DNA of 64,000 nucleotides from Rotaria sordida (GCA_905250125.1 CAJNOL010001341.1:1-64000), one strand, 5' to 3'; positions 1 through 13,187 are shown, numbered from the stretch's first letter. Numbers and translations: made by a program. The notes: generated by a model not told the origin, from the sequence alone.

Positions 1-41
1 TTTATATTTCGAAACCATTCAGACATTTGTTGAAAATCCAT
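1..41 (-). CDS. Possible 5' end of a gene truncated by the window edge
   Basis: Read on the minus strand, an ATG at 41-39 opens a frame of 13 codons (MDFQQMSEWFRNI) that runs off the window at base 1. It is too short to assign a family. The only support is the ATG, the open frame and amphipathic-looking content. It could equally be chance. Confidence 0.25.
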   Translation of the reverse strand, partial: MDFQQMSEWFRNI

Positions 42-344
42 GTTTCTTTTCTTTTTTTATTCAAATCTAAACTAAGGCGCCAATCATTATTATTACGATG
101 TAATTACGTATATCTCAGAAATCAAGGATGCTACAGATGACTTTATCTTATTTACAAGCATATTAAATCATCATTCAACTGTTCCCATCTTAGATTTCTT
201 ATTTATTCATCTAATGAGCTATTTAAAAAAATACTAAAATGAGAAGTAAAATTTATTTCCGAACGAAAAAAAAATATTGACATATATCAGTTTCTTTATT
301 TTTGGTATAAATACACTTCTAAATATTCTATTGATTTTCCATAA

Positions 345-1663
345 TTAATGTTTTGAGTATTGACCCATAGTTACAGATGCAATATCAACAATACTGGATT
401 GCATACGTCCCCGTAACTTTAGTATAATTTCAGGTGTAAGAAATAAAGCTACTATAGGCACACACATTTCACATAAGTAGCTTATAAAAAGCAAATTAGT
501 TTCAATACTATGAATAGAATAAGAAGGGCTACCGAATGTTGTCATTAATGAAATGATTGAAAGAGGTAACCAAACAAGTGTATACACAAGAGCAATGCCT
601 AACAGTTGTACGATCATTTTCCAATTTTTTGACCAATTTCTTAAATTTCTTTGCATTATCCGTCGTACCCATAAAACACGTATAAGTAAAAGAGATGATC
701 CAAATATAATTATAAATACTGGAAATAATATATTAAATAACCAATTAAATGTTGATAAACCACTGAATCCATCAATACATTGTATGCCACATAAAATTTC
801 ATTATACTTTACATTAGAACCACACGAATAAAGAAAACTATTCAATAGATAGAATAGAATTAAATATATATGTATTATCATAAGTGGTATGTAATGAAAA
901 ATCAATCTTTGTCGTCGAGAACGAAGAAGATTTGAATAAAATACAAGAATATATCGTTCAAATGTAAACATTGCCACACACCAGATAACAATACTAGTAC
1001 ATGAATAATCAATAAATCGCCAAAAATAACAAAAAGTCAGCGTTTGAATGGTGACATATCCACGAGCATAAAAACTATTAAAGGACAAAAAAATAAACAA
1101 AACGAAATAAATTGGATTTATTTTATTTAGTCAGGTGAAGAAATGCAGACAATTTTTGGCTGGAAAACGCGAGAAAATGTTAGAAACTTGGAAGCAGGAA
1201 TCCAATGGTTGACTCTGTCCTAAACTAGAAAAATCTGTACATCGAACTTCTGCTGCCAACTTTGTATCATTTTTCTGAGTTTTTCAATTGGAAACGACGT
1301 CTTTCCGGCGAGTGTCCGTCAGAAATTCACAGATTCAGATGCCGAAGTTACTGATCTGGATGAAATTCTTTTGTTAATCAAATAAAGCTGTTCAATTAGA
1401 TGAACTAACTACTGTCAACAAAAGTTTTTTTAAATTTATTTAAGAACATACCTCATTGTTATTGAATTATTTAAAAGTATATTCAATAAAACAATACAAA
1501 CAAGAATAATTAATGTTTGATTTTGAAATCGTTTACGAAATGTTCGAATCCTTATAGCATTATAGATAAAATAAAGAGCACATATAGTTGATGGTATAGC
1601 AAATAAAAGTAATAGACTAAATTTAGTAAAACGTTCTTGAATTGAAAGAGAAGTCTCATTCAT
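345..1663 (-). CDS. Rhodopsin-type G-protein coupled receptor, two exons
   Basis: Exon 1 is 1663-1452 and exon 2 is 1074-345; the junction is phase 2 and the product is 313 aa. Exon 1 carries an N-terminus with an early N-glycosylation motif (NETS) and two hydrophobic spans (about residues 15-35 and 48-66). Exon 2 carries the remaining spans. TM3 ends in FERY, the equivalent of the E/DRY motif. TM6 holds VYTLVWLPL, a CWxP-like context without the Cys. TM7 lacks a clear NPxxY and reads VALFLTPEIIL. This is the family A layout of plasma-membrane peptide or amine receptors; the ligand cannot be told. The 377-nt intron (1451-1075) is longer than its neighbours and holds a dispersed repeat. Start chosen as the ATG at 1663 because it precedes TM1 by a normal-length N-terminus. 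High confidence in the fold, none in the ligand. Confidence 0.8.
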
Positions 1664-2273
1664 CTCTGTTGTTTTTTAAAAAAATGTTCGTTTCTATCAA
1701 TCACTAATCAATTGCAAATATTTTTAAATTCTCAGCAGAATGATTGAACCAAAACTAACAGTCTGTAGTTTTTTCGCATGAGGTTTATATTACAATAATC
1801 ACTTGATATTTTACAAAGAAAATAAAAAAAGTAAGTTCATAATTAAAATAAAACACTATACTACAATGAATTAGATAGAGAAAGCCATTGATTTTTTTAA
1901 TTATAATATAATTAATTCTAATTAATAGTTTTAGCTTAAGAACATTCCAGTCATTTTCTTACATCAAGTGATTCTAATATTAAAACACTAGAAAATGAAT
2001 TTCTACTTCACATAAGTAAAGAGATGCCAGGCTTATCAGGATGTTGAACATGATAATAAGAGATAGATCTAGAGAAAAAAAATTATTAGTTTAATTGTGC
2101 TTGACAGACATTCTACAGTATTATAAATAGAAATAGATATAAGAGACTTTGTTCTTAGACTTTACAGATTCTTTTGATTCTGTAAATAAGAAAAACGACT
2201 AGGTTTACTGCTATACATAGACATAAAGGTCAAAGATAAGACTTTTTTGTTTTTTGCACTATTTAATATTATT
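1664..2273. other. Intergenic, AT-rich
   Basis: This lies between the GPCR start and the small plus-strand gene. I see only AT-rich DNA without coding structure. It would contain promoters for both flanking genes, but no motif is clear. Confidence 0.5.
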
Positions 2274-2544
2274 ATGGAATTCAACTATCGTCCTTGTAAT
2301 TTAGCATATTATACAACGTGGTGGTTACCTTCAAAGTCTTCAACTTCAATTCAAACGACAGTATTATCAGCTCAGAATTCAAATAAATTCGATGATGAGT
2401 CTATTACTATCCAACAGGTAATTATTTCTATAATAATATATATTTAAAAATATTCTATAAAATTCATTGTTCTAGAATATCCATCGAGATGAATCACAAT
2501 CAAATTGTTGTATTCCATTTAAAAAATGTCGAATAAAACGATAA
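2274..2544 (+). CDS. Small two-exon gene, 70 aa, unrecognised
   Basis: An ATG at 2274 opens 48 codons to 2417. A consensus-like intron (GTAATT...TTCTAG, 2418-2475, 58 nt, typical of this genome) follows, then 22 codons and TAA at 2542-2544, all in phase 0. The product begins MEFNYRPCNLAYYTTWWLPS and ends in a Cys- and Lys/Arg-rich tail (CCIPFKKCRIKR). There is no signal peptide or known domain. Evidence for reality is the well-formed short intron joining two in-frame open segments and non-repetitive composition. It could instead be the end of a larger gene or chance. Confidence 0.35.
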
Positions 2545-4419
2545 CTATGTAATATTTATCATAAAAACCATTATTAACGAATTATTTAAATTAGTTTAGT
2601 TTATTGTCTTATAAAATAAGAAAGAATAAATTTACGAATTATTTATTTACATAATACAACAATTAGACATTTTAACAATTTAAAAGTGACGATAACCGAA
2701 TGATGTAATCACAAAAAAAATTTCTATAGAGAATTGATCATCTTGTAAATCTCCTCAAGAGAGGGCATACATCAACACTGGTAATATTTTCAAATTTTCT
2801 ACTAAGAACTTAGATATTTCTGGAGGAAGTTCAGCCTTCCTCTACTAATGCCACTACAATAATCGATTACTGTTATTGCTCTAGATAGACGAGTCAAATA
2901 TGTCTTTCTCGTGTTAGTTAAAAACTTGCCTTTTTTTTTGAAATCAAAATCGAATTGTTTCCTTGACTTTTCATTGATGGTAGTTTTTTCTATGTTGATA
3001 GAAGTTATTTCCATATCTGACGATTACTATGTGTCATACTATTATCCTAAAAAAACTAATTTTGAATTTTCTATTATTTTTCATAGATTACAGTTTCACT
3101 TTCAATAAGATGCATTACTGGCAAATTATTAATAAATTCACCGATTGATTATTTGTCTCAACAAACTTTTCATCGATTCGTTTAATGTAAACTAAACTAA
3201 ATATTTTGAGAAAAAAAACCTAATAATCATGTTTTAATACACATCGACTAGAGATTGTCTCTTCATCTAAATTGCATGAAGTTTTAATTGGACTTTTTGA
3301 TAGTAGTTACGAAGTGGAAAAATGATGACGACAATTCATAGAATTAGTCTATAGTTTTATTATCGTATCATCAAGATATCCATTCATCAGATCAGGCTAA
3401 AAGCACTGCAGCAATGAGAAAAAATAAGCTGTCTGAAGACAAGCCATCATTTACGGAACAGATAATATGAATGAATATTACTATGTAATGTATGCATATG
3501 GCTGTAGATAATAATGAAAGCGAATGAGAAAAATAAATTATTACTGTAGCTGAAAGATTGAAGATAAATACCTGTATAAATCGAATGAAGAACAAACATG
3601 GATGTAATACACTTACTATATGAAATAACTGTATAAAAGTATAGTCATTTATTGTTTTGAATAATTCGACTAATATCTTCTCTCATTCTCGAGCAATACA
3701 AAGCAGAGATGGAATCGGTTCGGTTCGGTTCGCACCTTTTCAAGCCGATCTCAATTTCGGTTTGATTCAAATTTCGAAACCTGAATCGGTTCCATTTCTG
3801 ACACGAAGTTCTTGTATTGCATAATTTTTGATTGAAATAACATTTCAAAGTTTTCGTTCATGAACTTCAAAAAGAATATTCGTTATTTGATGTGTATAAA
3901 TGCCATGTGTGAGTTTCAAATGGCTTTATAGAATTTCGACTATTTATCTAATTTCCTGTCGTATTTTTGACAATCTTTTTATAGTCAAAAGTTCTGCGAA
4001 AATTGAAAAAAATTGTCAAAAATTAAGAAGTGCAATTCCGGTTTACCGTTTCAAATATAAGTATGCAATAAATTCAATGAATCTTATTAACATGACTTAT
4101 TGATAACCATATCATTGTATAGAACATCTATTGTATTATATACGCTAATTATTTTAAAATTTTGTTGTTACTCAATAAACTTGTTTTTCGTTTTTATTTG
4201 AATTTTTACACAATAACTTCGAAAAAAAAACGAAAACAAAAATTTTTAATAAATTATGTTTAAATAATTTTTATAAGATTAATAAAAATGACTTTCGTTA
4301 ATCTTATAGGTTTGAAAACGAGTTTACTCTAGAAAATACATCGGATATTTTTTCAAAAACTTCTACTTGAAAAATAAGTGAAATTAGTATCGCATAAGAG
4401 TCTAAATGATTTTTCTCAA
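2545..4419. other. Intergenic; AACCG/CGGTT-rich patch near 3.7 kb
   Basis: No supported gene. At about 3708-3795 a GC-richer patch contains CGGTTCGGTTCGGTTCG followed by degenerate copies of GAATCGGTTCC and TTTCGGTTTGATTC, a decayed short tandem repeat. The short open frames crossing this stretch have no family resemblance. Confidence 0.45.
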
Positions 4420-4880
4420 TAGTCAACGATTTGAACGCCAGTGTATTCTATTGAGAACTAGAACCGGCTGCATTTACAGATCATTACATAAGCACCAATG
4501 ATTATGCTCATTGCATATGTTGGATCGACAACAAGTTTTCCAATCTACAAGGTATTAATATGACTATCAGTACCAGTATAAAAAGAACTATTGACATGAT
4601 ATAGGCTATGTGGCTTAATGCTATGTATCGACTGACAATAGATAAACGTATATTAAATCAATACAAGTCTCGATCGATTGGAAAAGACTAGAAAATTATT
4701 GCTAGTAGAACTAGTTACCATGGTTTTCTCTTCATTGAGAAATATAACATCACAACACTCATCGATATTAGGTGTTAATGAAATACAATTACGTAGTGTT
4801 AGATTTTTACTATCAATTATCATTAACTTATTTTTGTTTGTTGCAATATTATAAAAATTTTTATGAAAAGAAATCGTCAT
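4420..4880 (-). pseudogene. Degraded coding relic (possible beta-propeller-type protein)
   Basis: The minus strand has an open stretch 4880-4653 with coding-like content, including KLMIIDSKNLTLRNCISLTP, DVIFLNEEKTMVTSSTS and LVFSNRS. Downstream segments continue with similar flavour (YTFIYCQSIHSIKPHSLYHV, then VVDPTYAMSI) but are split by stops and frame changes. The alternation of IxDSxxLTL strands and 'SSTSNNFLVF' turns resembles repeat blades of NHL/WD-like propellers. That is a pattern judgement, not a family match. No intact gene can be built. Confidence 0.35.
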
Positions 4881-5640
4881 TGATATGATATTATTTTCAA
4901 AAAAAAATTATGTTTCATTCTTGTGAAATATGTTGAATGAGAAAGATTGTAATAACTGTTATTGTACTCTAACATTATTGAAGATAATAGTACAAGATTT
5001 TTCTTTGATTGACATTAGTATGAGTAGTATTTTTTATTTTGTTGTATGAATCCTTTTTCTGACATCGAGTATTGATTAGTGTTGAGAATCGCGCTCCTAA
5101 TATGGAGTCAATCCGATCGATGGAATAAAAACAAAAAGAAATTGGCAAGTGTGAAGGACACATATAAAAAGACAATGTTTGCGTATGACATCAGTAATCA
5201 TAATATTTTTTAATTTGCATCTTTTGTTTGAGAATAACATCTCTAATAAATGGAATTTGATTATTATTTACAAAAGTGATCGAGCGAATGATGTAAATAA
5301 TGACAATAAATAGAATTATACGCTTCTGAAAAACACTTTCCATATGTTTACTATTATTATCGCATATGTATAAAGGAATGAAGAAAGAATAGCCTTGTCT
5401 TTCGGTTATCTTGCGGTATCAGATGTTACCGAGCGGCAAATTTAATAGGCCGATATCTTTCCTACAACTATGATTAGTTGTAGCTCTAGACAGAAGGTCG
5501 GTCTGATGCAGAATTCTTGCGTTCAATTGCTTAAGCTCTCCATACACACTAACTAACCACAAGAGCAGATGTATATCACAACATAGCCACTCAGTTATAG
5601 TGACTCATGTATAATGATGTTCAGCACACGAAGAGGCTAG
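4881..5640. other. Intergenic; unusual GC-richer patch 5390-5580
   Basis: No gene is supported. The stretch from about 5390 to 5580 is clearly richer in G and C than its surroundings, with a short stem (CTACAACT...AGTTGTAG, about 5462-5482). It may be the body of an old mobile element or a small RNA; nothing identifies it. Confidence 0.4.
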
Positions 5641-6131
5641 TCCAACTGTAATCTACCGTTTGAGCTCATATTGGGTCTACAAGAAGGTCTTGGTAAGACT
5701 AGAAAAGACCTAAAACAGTTTGTGCCCAAGAACCTCTGAAATCGAGTTATGACCGTTTTAGTGAATTTTCGACCGATTTTTAGGTATTTACTGAAAAACA
5801 AATTATGAAATTTTGATTAAAATTTTGCCCATAGATAAATTTAATATTTTTTGAAATATTCTGAAAATATGAATCGAAAGAAAATGTTCCTTTGTCGAGA
5901 TTTTGAATTTCCAAGTAAACTCCAGTCTTGGGACATGTCTGTGACATGCGACTATTTTTTTTCGGGAAATTCCGTTATTTGATTTTCCAATAAATGCTTA
6001 AATAGACCGAAAATCCAGCGAAACGAGCATAAATCGAATCCATAGGAATGAATTCTTTTAAGCTTTTTTTTAGCCTTACCGAGACCTTCTTGTGTAGCCA
6101 ATATGAGCTCAATCAGTGGGTTACAGTTGGA
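5641..6131. repeat. Palindromic element, family A copy 1
   Basis: About 490 bp with inverted arms. The left end (from 5641, TCCAACTGTAA...GAGCTCATATTGG...AAGAAGGTCT) is the reverse complement, with mismatches, of the right end (6070-6131, ...AGACCTTCTT...CCAATATGAGCTCA...TTACAGTTGGA). Similarity continues inward, so most of the element can fold on itself. Related sequence lies at 33.0-33.6 kb and 37.4-37.6 kb. No open frame. A non-autonomous foldback/MITE-type element is the best reading. Confidence 0.75.
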
Positions 6132-7670
6132 GCGGTTCCCTCTTTAGGTTATTTTCAAGATTCTCTCACACCCACTCTTTTTCTTTGAAAAACAACTTAA
6201 GGGATAAATTAAGTAGATTAAAAATTTTGCATCCTTGGAAGAAAAATACAAAGTATAATGCTTAATAATTTGATAAGACAAAAAAAGAAGATGCTGACAA
6301 AGAAATTGCCTGTTAAAAATAGAATGTAATCTTCTGTAATAAAATAGTTTGTTTGAAACTATTAAAAAGAAAATATTTTTATAATGGCAAATATTGGATT
6401 CGATGAAGCATAAGAATGAGTCTTCATGAAGAATAAAAAAAACCTTCTTAAAATAATATTCAACTTTTGTTTTTTGTTCGAGTTCAAAAGAAGAATATTG
6501 TCTTGAAGAATTAATAAAAATTTTTAAGGGGACTTCCTGCTCTTTCCGGATATTAAATTCAAATGTTTTTTTGATTTTTAGTTTTTTCATTGCTAAAATA
6601 GCTGCGAAATATCGTCGGTCAAAATACCGTATACATGAGAGCTGTTCGTTTGTTCGTAAGTGCTTTTCTTAAATCTAACTCTCGAAATTCCTAGCAGAAA
6701 AACTCATACTGTAATTATTCTCTGCATGAAAAATTCTCGTAATGATAATTTCTAAAGGTACTGAGAACATGGGTCATGAACCTCTAACACGTCCAATTTT
6801 CAATCACTTTAATTGGAGAAAAAAATGTTCTGAAACATACAGGAAAATTTGTTTTTGATTTTTGTCATGTCAAAACGAGTAGTAAACTTTTGTATATATA
6901 AAGACTTTTGTTGAAAGCACATTATATTTAATAAAAATTTAGTAACACTTTGTTAAATGATTCCAAAGCCTTTTCCGATGATGCTATACGTTATTCTCTT
7001 CATGTTTTCAAGAAATATTACGAGATTCAAGTTGTATCGACAATGGAACATGTCATCAGAAAGAATATTGATAAATAAATTGATTCTTTTTTTTAAAATT
7101 TTTATTTAAATTTAGAAGAAAAAAAACGACAACAGTTTTTTCTTGTGAAACACTTCAATTGGTTCTTTCTTGTAGCAGCTGTTTTCTAATACATATATAG
7201 ATGAAAAAATAATGTTTAAATTTTAGATTTGATATTTGTTAAACATATATTTGACATGTCATAAGTAAACAAATAAGAAACGTTGATTTTTATGTGTATT
7301 GATCAGTGAATATTTGTAACATATTTTTCAAATCTTTGTTAATTGGAAGATCATCTGAAATATTAATGATAAATTTCGAAATGATTAAATGATAGATGAT
7401 CTTGAATCAAAAGATAACAAATGAGGAGTATTTTTCGACGTTAGTGATTGATTTTAAAACATTTCATTATTAAACTATTGTGATGGTTCTTCTATCCACG
7501 GAATAATTAGTCGTTTAAATTAGATATATGTCTCGGCAATGTAAATCTTCTAATAAAGATTCGCACTATTTAATGAATTATTGAAAAATAATTTGATAAA
7601 ATATTTGTTTATTTTTCAGCTTGTACAAACTCGAAAACATTTGGTTTTGTATCAGAATTGTGTGTTCTTG
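6132..7670. other. Intergenic, AT-rich
   Basis: There is no supported gene. The 148-codon minus-strand open frame at 6144-6590 is dominated by Lys, Phe, Ile, Leu and Ser as expected from translated AT-rich DNA, has no domain, and abuts a repeat. I regard it as chance. Confidence 0.5.
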
Positions 7671-8125
7671 TTGATTATAACTTCAAAGCTTTTTATAAGA
7701 CTTTTGATTTAAGAGTTATGAACCAACCTTTTCGAGGTTCGTAAATTGAGTTTGAAGGAGCTTCAGCACGCTAAAACTTGAGCGCATTTTATTTCAAATA
7801 CAGCGAATGAAAGAGCAAACATTTCTTTCTAAAATAGTATACTAATGATTAACTTGCTCCTGAGTATTGTCGTAAGTTACATGGTGTCAATTGAGGCTAT
7901 GCTTTTGATTTCTTTGAAAAAAAAAAACTTGCAAAATGAGCTCGAATACTCTTTATTCTTATATCATTTTGTGGAGAACAATCTCGTCTTTAATTCTGTG
8001 TAGTAATATAATGTATGCAATAAAGGAGATTATTGCTGAAAAAAAAAGTCAATTTTCTTGCTTCTAAAAAGTCGACTCATAACTCTTAAATCATAAGTCT
8101 TAGAGAAATGTTGAACATATATTTG
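7670..8125. repeat. Palindromic element with ~45-bp arms
   Basis: The left arm at about 7677-7722 (TAAGACTTTTGATTTAAGAG) and the right arm at about 8078-8118 (CTCTTAAATCATAAGTCTTA) are inverted copies with a few mismatches. The interior of ~350 bp has no coding capacity. It resembles the other palindromic elements in the window in size and form but I could not place it in family A or B. Confidence 0.6.
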
Positions 8126-11100
8126 GAATCAATACAAATCTATGATTCAAATCTTGTCAAAATTCTGCAAGTTGAAAAATGAGCGAACATTTCATTCAAT
8201 TACTTTTCGATAACTCATTGTGTAGAATATCACCATACATAAAGTGGTGGGAAAAAATTAAAATTTTGTTTTTTTCGATAATGTTAAACAATTAGCTCAA
8301 ATCCAAAAAGTGATTTTAATAACTAATGAAGTTTTCTATCAAATGCATTCTATATCAAGCTTTCTAAAAAAACAAAACACCGAACACAGTAGTTTTAAGG
8401 TCTTCGAAGGCTATTTTTTAAGAATGCTGTTTTAAAGAGTATAAAATGAGAAGTCGCTGCATTTTCTACGATCTTCCTTTAAAAAGTTAAAAGTATTACA
8501 AAAACCAAAATTTATCAAAAATCGACTAAAAAACGATTTTGAAATCTCTAGAGTTAGAAGGATGTACGCAATAATGCATCAACCGAAGAAAATGTAAAGT
8601 ATGATTAGATTAGTAAAACATACTACTTTCTTTTTTTACGTTCTTCACTCTATATATAGATTTTTCCTCTTTTCTTAAAGCGTATGCAATGTCTCGTGTA
8701 AGAGATTAAGCATAGGAAATGTTGTAATCTAAGAACGTTCTTTTCATTTGATAGTCACTAAAAGTGCTTCAAGATCGTAGAAAATATTAGAATTTTTCGA
8801 ATATATAAAATAGCCAATGTTTATTATTTTTTCTGGTTATCAACGAGAAAAAATCAAAAATATAGTGCCTAATTTCTATGTTGTGAAGGAAATATTATAT
8901 CGGATAATAAATTGTACTTCTCTTTTGCATAAAAAAAGCTCTCAACTAAATTAAATATGACGCTTGCTTTTGACTTCCAATTGAAGAGATAGAATATTTA
9001 ATTGAAATATTAACTTATGTTTTACATGGAACGCATAGACCATATTAATAAATTAACATGGCATCATTAAAAGGCACTTAGTAAAAACTCTAACGATTCA
9101 ATTGAGTTCAAAATCATATAAGTTTATTTTACAATTTTCAACTATTATTATATATATTCCTAAAAAAACAACAATTCATGACTCATCACGTGCTTCTATA
9201 TCACTTGTAATAGTTAACGTGATGCTAATATTTCCTGAAGAGAGAAGAGAAAAAAAAAACATCTGCAATTCTCTATTTTCTTTATAGTTCAATGTAATAA
9301 ATCTATGTCGGGGTAAGTTAGTATAAAACATTAGATGAAAATGATCGTGCTATATAAAATAATCCAATATGAATCCCAAAATAATTAGTTATATATTTAT
9401 TTAGATTAAAATATTCCTTTCTTTTTTTTTTTATTTTCAATCTTAATAGTTTTACTTATGAACACGACTTTGTTCATATACCGGAAAAGTATTATAAAGA
9501 AGTAACCAGCCCACTGAACACAAATGCATATTAAGAAAACCTTTTTTTTGTTTGACATTATAGGAAGAATAGAAAGAAAAAAAAAATAGAACATTATTTT
9601 TCTCTTCCATTCATAACAAGTCATTGGCACGTGCTAAGGACAAATACAAAAGCTTGAAGTTAATCGGAACTAGTAAAAAACAAAAATAAAAAATCTATAA
9701 ATAAAATAAATTTAGGTTCATCTATTATAATAATATTAAATATCAATTTAGCTGTTAACTGTTTTACATATATATATATATATATAATGAACGATGATAT
9801 AATATGACTCTGTTGAAGTGTATAGTTTTATTATATTCTTTTTTAGATAGAATTAAATAGATTAGATTCTATCATGAGAATAAAATGAAGAAATTTTATA
9901 ATTAATGAAATTACAAGAATTATAAATTTAATATTCTAATTCAAATATGGTTTGTTGAAAGATATAGAAAAAAAAGAACATTATCATTGAGTAAGTATTT
10001 CGAAATGAATATTGTGTAGGTTTTCAATAATTGAGTTATGGAAACTTCTTTTTTTTGTCTTATTAGAAAGATAATTCTATTAAGTTTTAATAAAGAAATT
10101 GTAGTCCTTGAATATTTAGTAAAAAAAAGAAAAAAAAAAGGAATTTCTTTTTAAATATCATTAATATAATTAAACAATAAAATGAATATAGAAATTCGAA
10201 TAATTAGTTAATAATAGAATAGAATTTTTTTTTAAATTTGATTTTCGATATTTATGTTATATTTCATAATTATATCTAAGAATAGAAGAACTAAGTCAAC
10301 TTTCATTATTTGAATATCATTTAACAATAATCTCTATGAAACTAATCAAAAAACCTGTTCTTTCACATTTTTGTTTTGTTCATTATAGAAATAATCCGAT
10401 TATCAACATTGTTTCTATTGTAAGCCAATATTTAATAACATATATTTTGACCTAATTTTTTTTCTAATATTATATCATAATGATCATGATTCCAATCGTT
10501 TGGTAATAAAACGAATAAATAAATATTAATACAGGATAACAAAAAAAAAATATGTATATTGTATATTACAGAATATTGAGATCTTTATGTATTCTTTCTC
10601 AGTACCTTTATTGTCCGTCTATATTAATCTTATGATTATCAAACCACAAGGTTCACAAATAATATTATTTACATTTTTAGAGATAAAATATATTTAAAGA
10701 AGTTTCTAGTAAAGATATTCATAAGATTTCTAATTTTATTCTACAAAATCATATTAAACATTAATATTATTTCTATAGATTTTTGAACAAATAAAAAAAA
10801 ATATTAATATGACTATCAAGAATTTTGTGCAATTTGCATTCTTGATTAGATAGACAATATGAAACAGTTTGTATATATTTATTAGTAATTTTATTTCTTT
10901 ATCGTATTCAATTCATATATATTTACTGAAAATAGACACTAAATCTTGCTTTCCAATCTCATTTATATTTACAAATAATTAAAGAAAATCAACTGTAATA
11001 AACAATCGATCTGATTGACAAATATTTGCAGTACAGTTAGTCATTTATGAATATGGCACAAAAATTTTTGACTTAATTATATAGATCAAAATGTTCGTTC

Positions 11101-13187
11101 ATCATATCAAAATTCTAGAATTATATAATAATATTCATTAATTAGCATGAGTATGAAATGAAATATAAATTATTTCTTTTTTTTTGTCTCACTTTTTATA
11201 TTTATGTAATTAAATATTCAATTCTATATATTTTAATATTATAAAAAAAAAATCTTTCATTTTTCAAATTACATTAAAATTTCATATATATGATCCATAT
11301 GTGACATGAACCTTCAATTTATTTATAGTCTTGAAAATGTTACAATGTCATTGTTCATATTTCTTATCAATTTGATATAATAATACTCGTCAATATTTTA
11401 TTCTATTTTTATAATTAAAAAAAAAAGCGAAAGAACAAGCGTATGCTTTTATAGATACAAAACAATGTTCATTTGATAAGGATAATAAATTATATTTTAT
11501 GAGATAGTTTCATCTGACATGAATAAAACATAAAAATTGAAATAAATAGATGTATGTTCAGTTGTTCAGATAAATATGAAATCTGTATTTTTCAATTATT
11601 TGAGTCATGTTGATTTTAATGAATAAAAATTTTTTTTTTCTAAATTGCATTACAAATGAAAAGCAAAAAAGAAAAATGTTGAGCATGTCATGCAGTTCAT
11701 AGAAAATGAATAAAAAAGTTTTTTTTTTATTTTTTGTGTTGAGTTCTATAGTATATGAGTAGTTTCTCTTTGTTTCATAATATCATTACAATATTAAAGA
11801 AAAGAAAGTTTATGAAGGACAAAAAGAAGAAAAAAAAAAGAAAATAAGAAATTCTATCTTTGACAATAAAATTAATAATTAAGAGTTTTTTCTTTTTTTT
11901 TTTTTTTTTTTTTGAAAGGACAAAGACGTTTGAATATATATATATATCCTACTTTCTTTCTCCTTTTTAACACATATTCGATTCACTTTTGCTAATTATT
12001 CATTGGTTATGACTATAGAATAAAAAGTATTGCTTCGTTCTCTCGTACACTCGGTCGACAACAGTGATGACTAAAGATAGTTAACGACAACGGAGAAAAA
12101 AACTGCCCGACAACTCGACCGGGCCTCTCGGCTGATTTATTAGACATCTTCTCATTCCCTTCGTTTTTCTTCCCTCTTTTTCTTTCTGTTCTTCTCGCTG
12201 ACTACACCATCTATTTTCATCGTTGTTGTTAATATAATAATAATAATATTATTATTATTTTCGAGAACGATTCTCTTCTCTCTTTCTCATTCGGAATAAT
12301 ATTACTTTTTTTCCACACACATAGACATTCAACTCGATAAGAATAAACAAAGACAACTTAACTACGGGTGACACTATACATTCATCTGCTCTCTTATTTT
12401 CTATCGTTAACTATCACTCTATTGACTAGGCATTGATGCGCATATATATATATATATATATGAATCTATACAGGAAGAGAGAAGAATTCGTTTTCATTTT
12501 CAAATAGTGACGCATGTATATATTATTATAGAACGGGTAATGTAGAGAATGTGATCAAATTCTTTTTGTTTTTTGTTTTTCACTGTACAAAAACAAAAAA
12601 AAAAGAAGAAATAGAGAAGAAATAACTGAAAGTTAGAAAAGATTTTTTTGTTATATCATTAATTAATTTCCCCCTTTCATTTTGTTTGTTTCTTTAATTA
12701 GACATCGACATTGATATGTTTGATAAAAAAAAAAAGTAAGAATACGCATATGTCTATTACTAATAGAGAAATTCGAGAGAAAAAATTGTTAATCTCTTTT
12801 TAATTATTATTTCTTATTCTATCGACATACAAAAAAAAAAAAAGAAAGAAAGCCTTTCGATTTTGACTTTGATGAAAAGAAATGAGAAAAAATTGGAAGA
12901 CTAAAAAGAAACGGCTAGATTACTTTTTGATTCTTATATTCATATACATATATATGACCGTACCAAGACGGTTAATGTGTTGGCAATTAAACTTGGCCTA
13001 TCTCTCCTTCTCCTCTCTCTCACATAACACTATATATTCGTAAATATGCAAATCAAGCGCGAATAAACGAGGCTCGTATTTGTGTTAATCGTCGATCATT
13101 CTTTTTTTTTCTTCTTCTTTCTTTCTCTTCTATATTGCACTTTTTTTTTTTTGTCCTATTCTCTTTATAGACATTGATAGGTACTGT
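8126..13187. other. Long AT-rich intergenic region upstream of HMBOX1-like
   Basis: Five kilobases without a supported gene. It is very AT-rich, with poly-A/T tracts, (TA)n runs (about 9769-9787 and 12440-12461), and an AT palindrome near 12233-12260. From about 12000 the composition changes to CT-rich and slightly GC-richer, with a short GC stem (GCCCG 12105-12109 with CGGGC 12120-12124). That is consistent with promoter/5' UTR of the downstream gene. Confidence 0.5.
13095..13170 (+). promoter_or_regulatory. Probable splice acceptor (5' UTR intron or spliced leader)
   Basis: A long polypyrimidine tract (CTTCTTCTTTCTTTCTC... then T12) ends in TTTATAG at 13170, 17 nt before the first ATG of the HMBOX1-like gene. 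This is what a 5' UTR intron acceptor or a spliced-leader trans-splice site looks like. Bdelloid rotifers are known to trans-splice. The sequence alone cannot separate the two. Confidence 0.45.

Noticed and set aside
5450..5530. Possible hammerhead ribozyme (GGTCTGATGCAG context)
   Set aside because: The CTGATG core is present but the required GAAA segment and pairing stems are not.
6144..6590. 148-codon open frame, minus strand
   Set aside because: Composition is that of translated AT-rich DNA (Lys/Phe/Ile/Leu), with no domain and no splice partners, next to a palindromic element.
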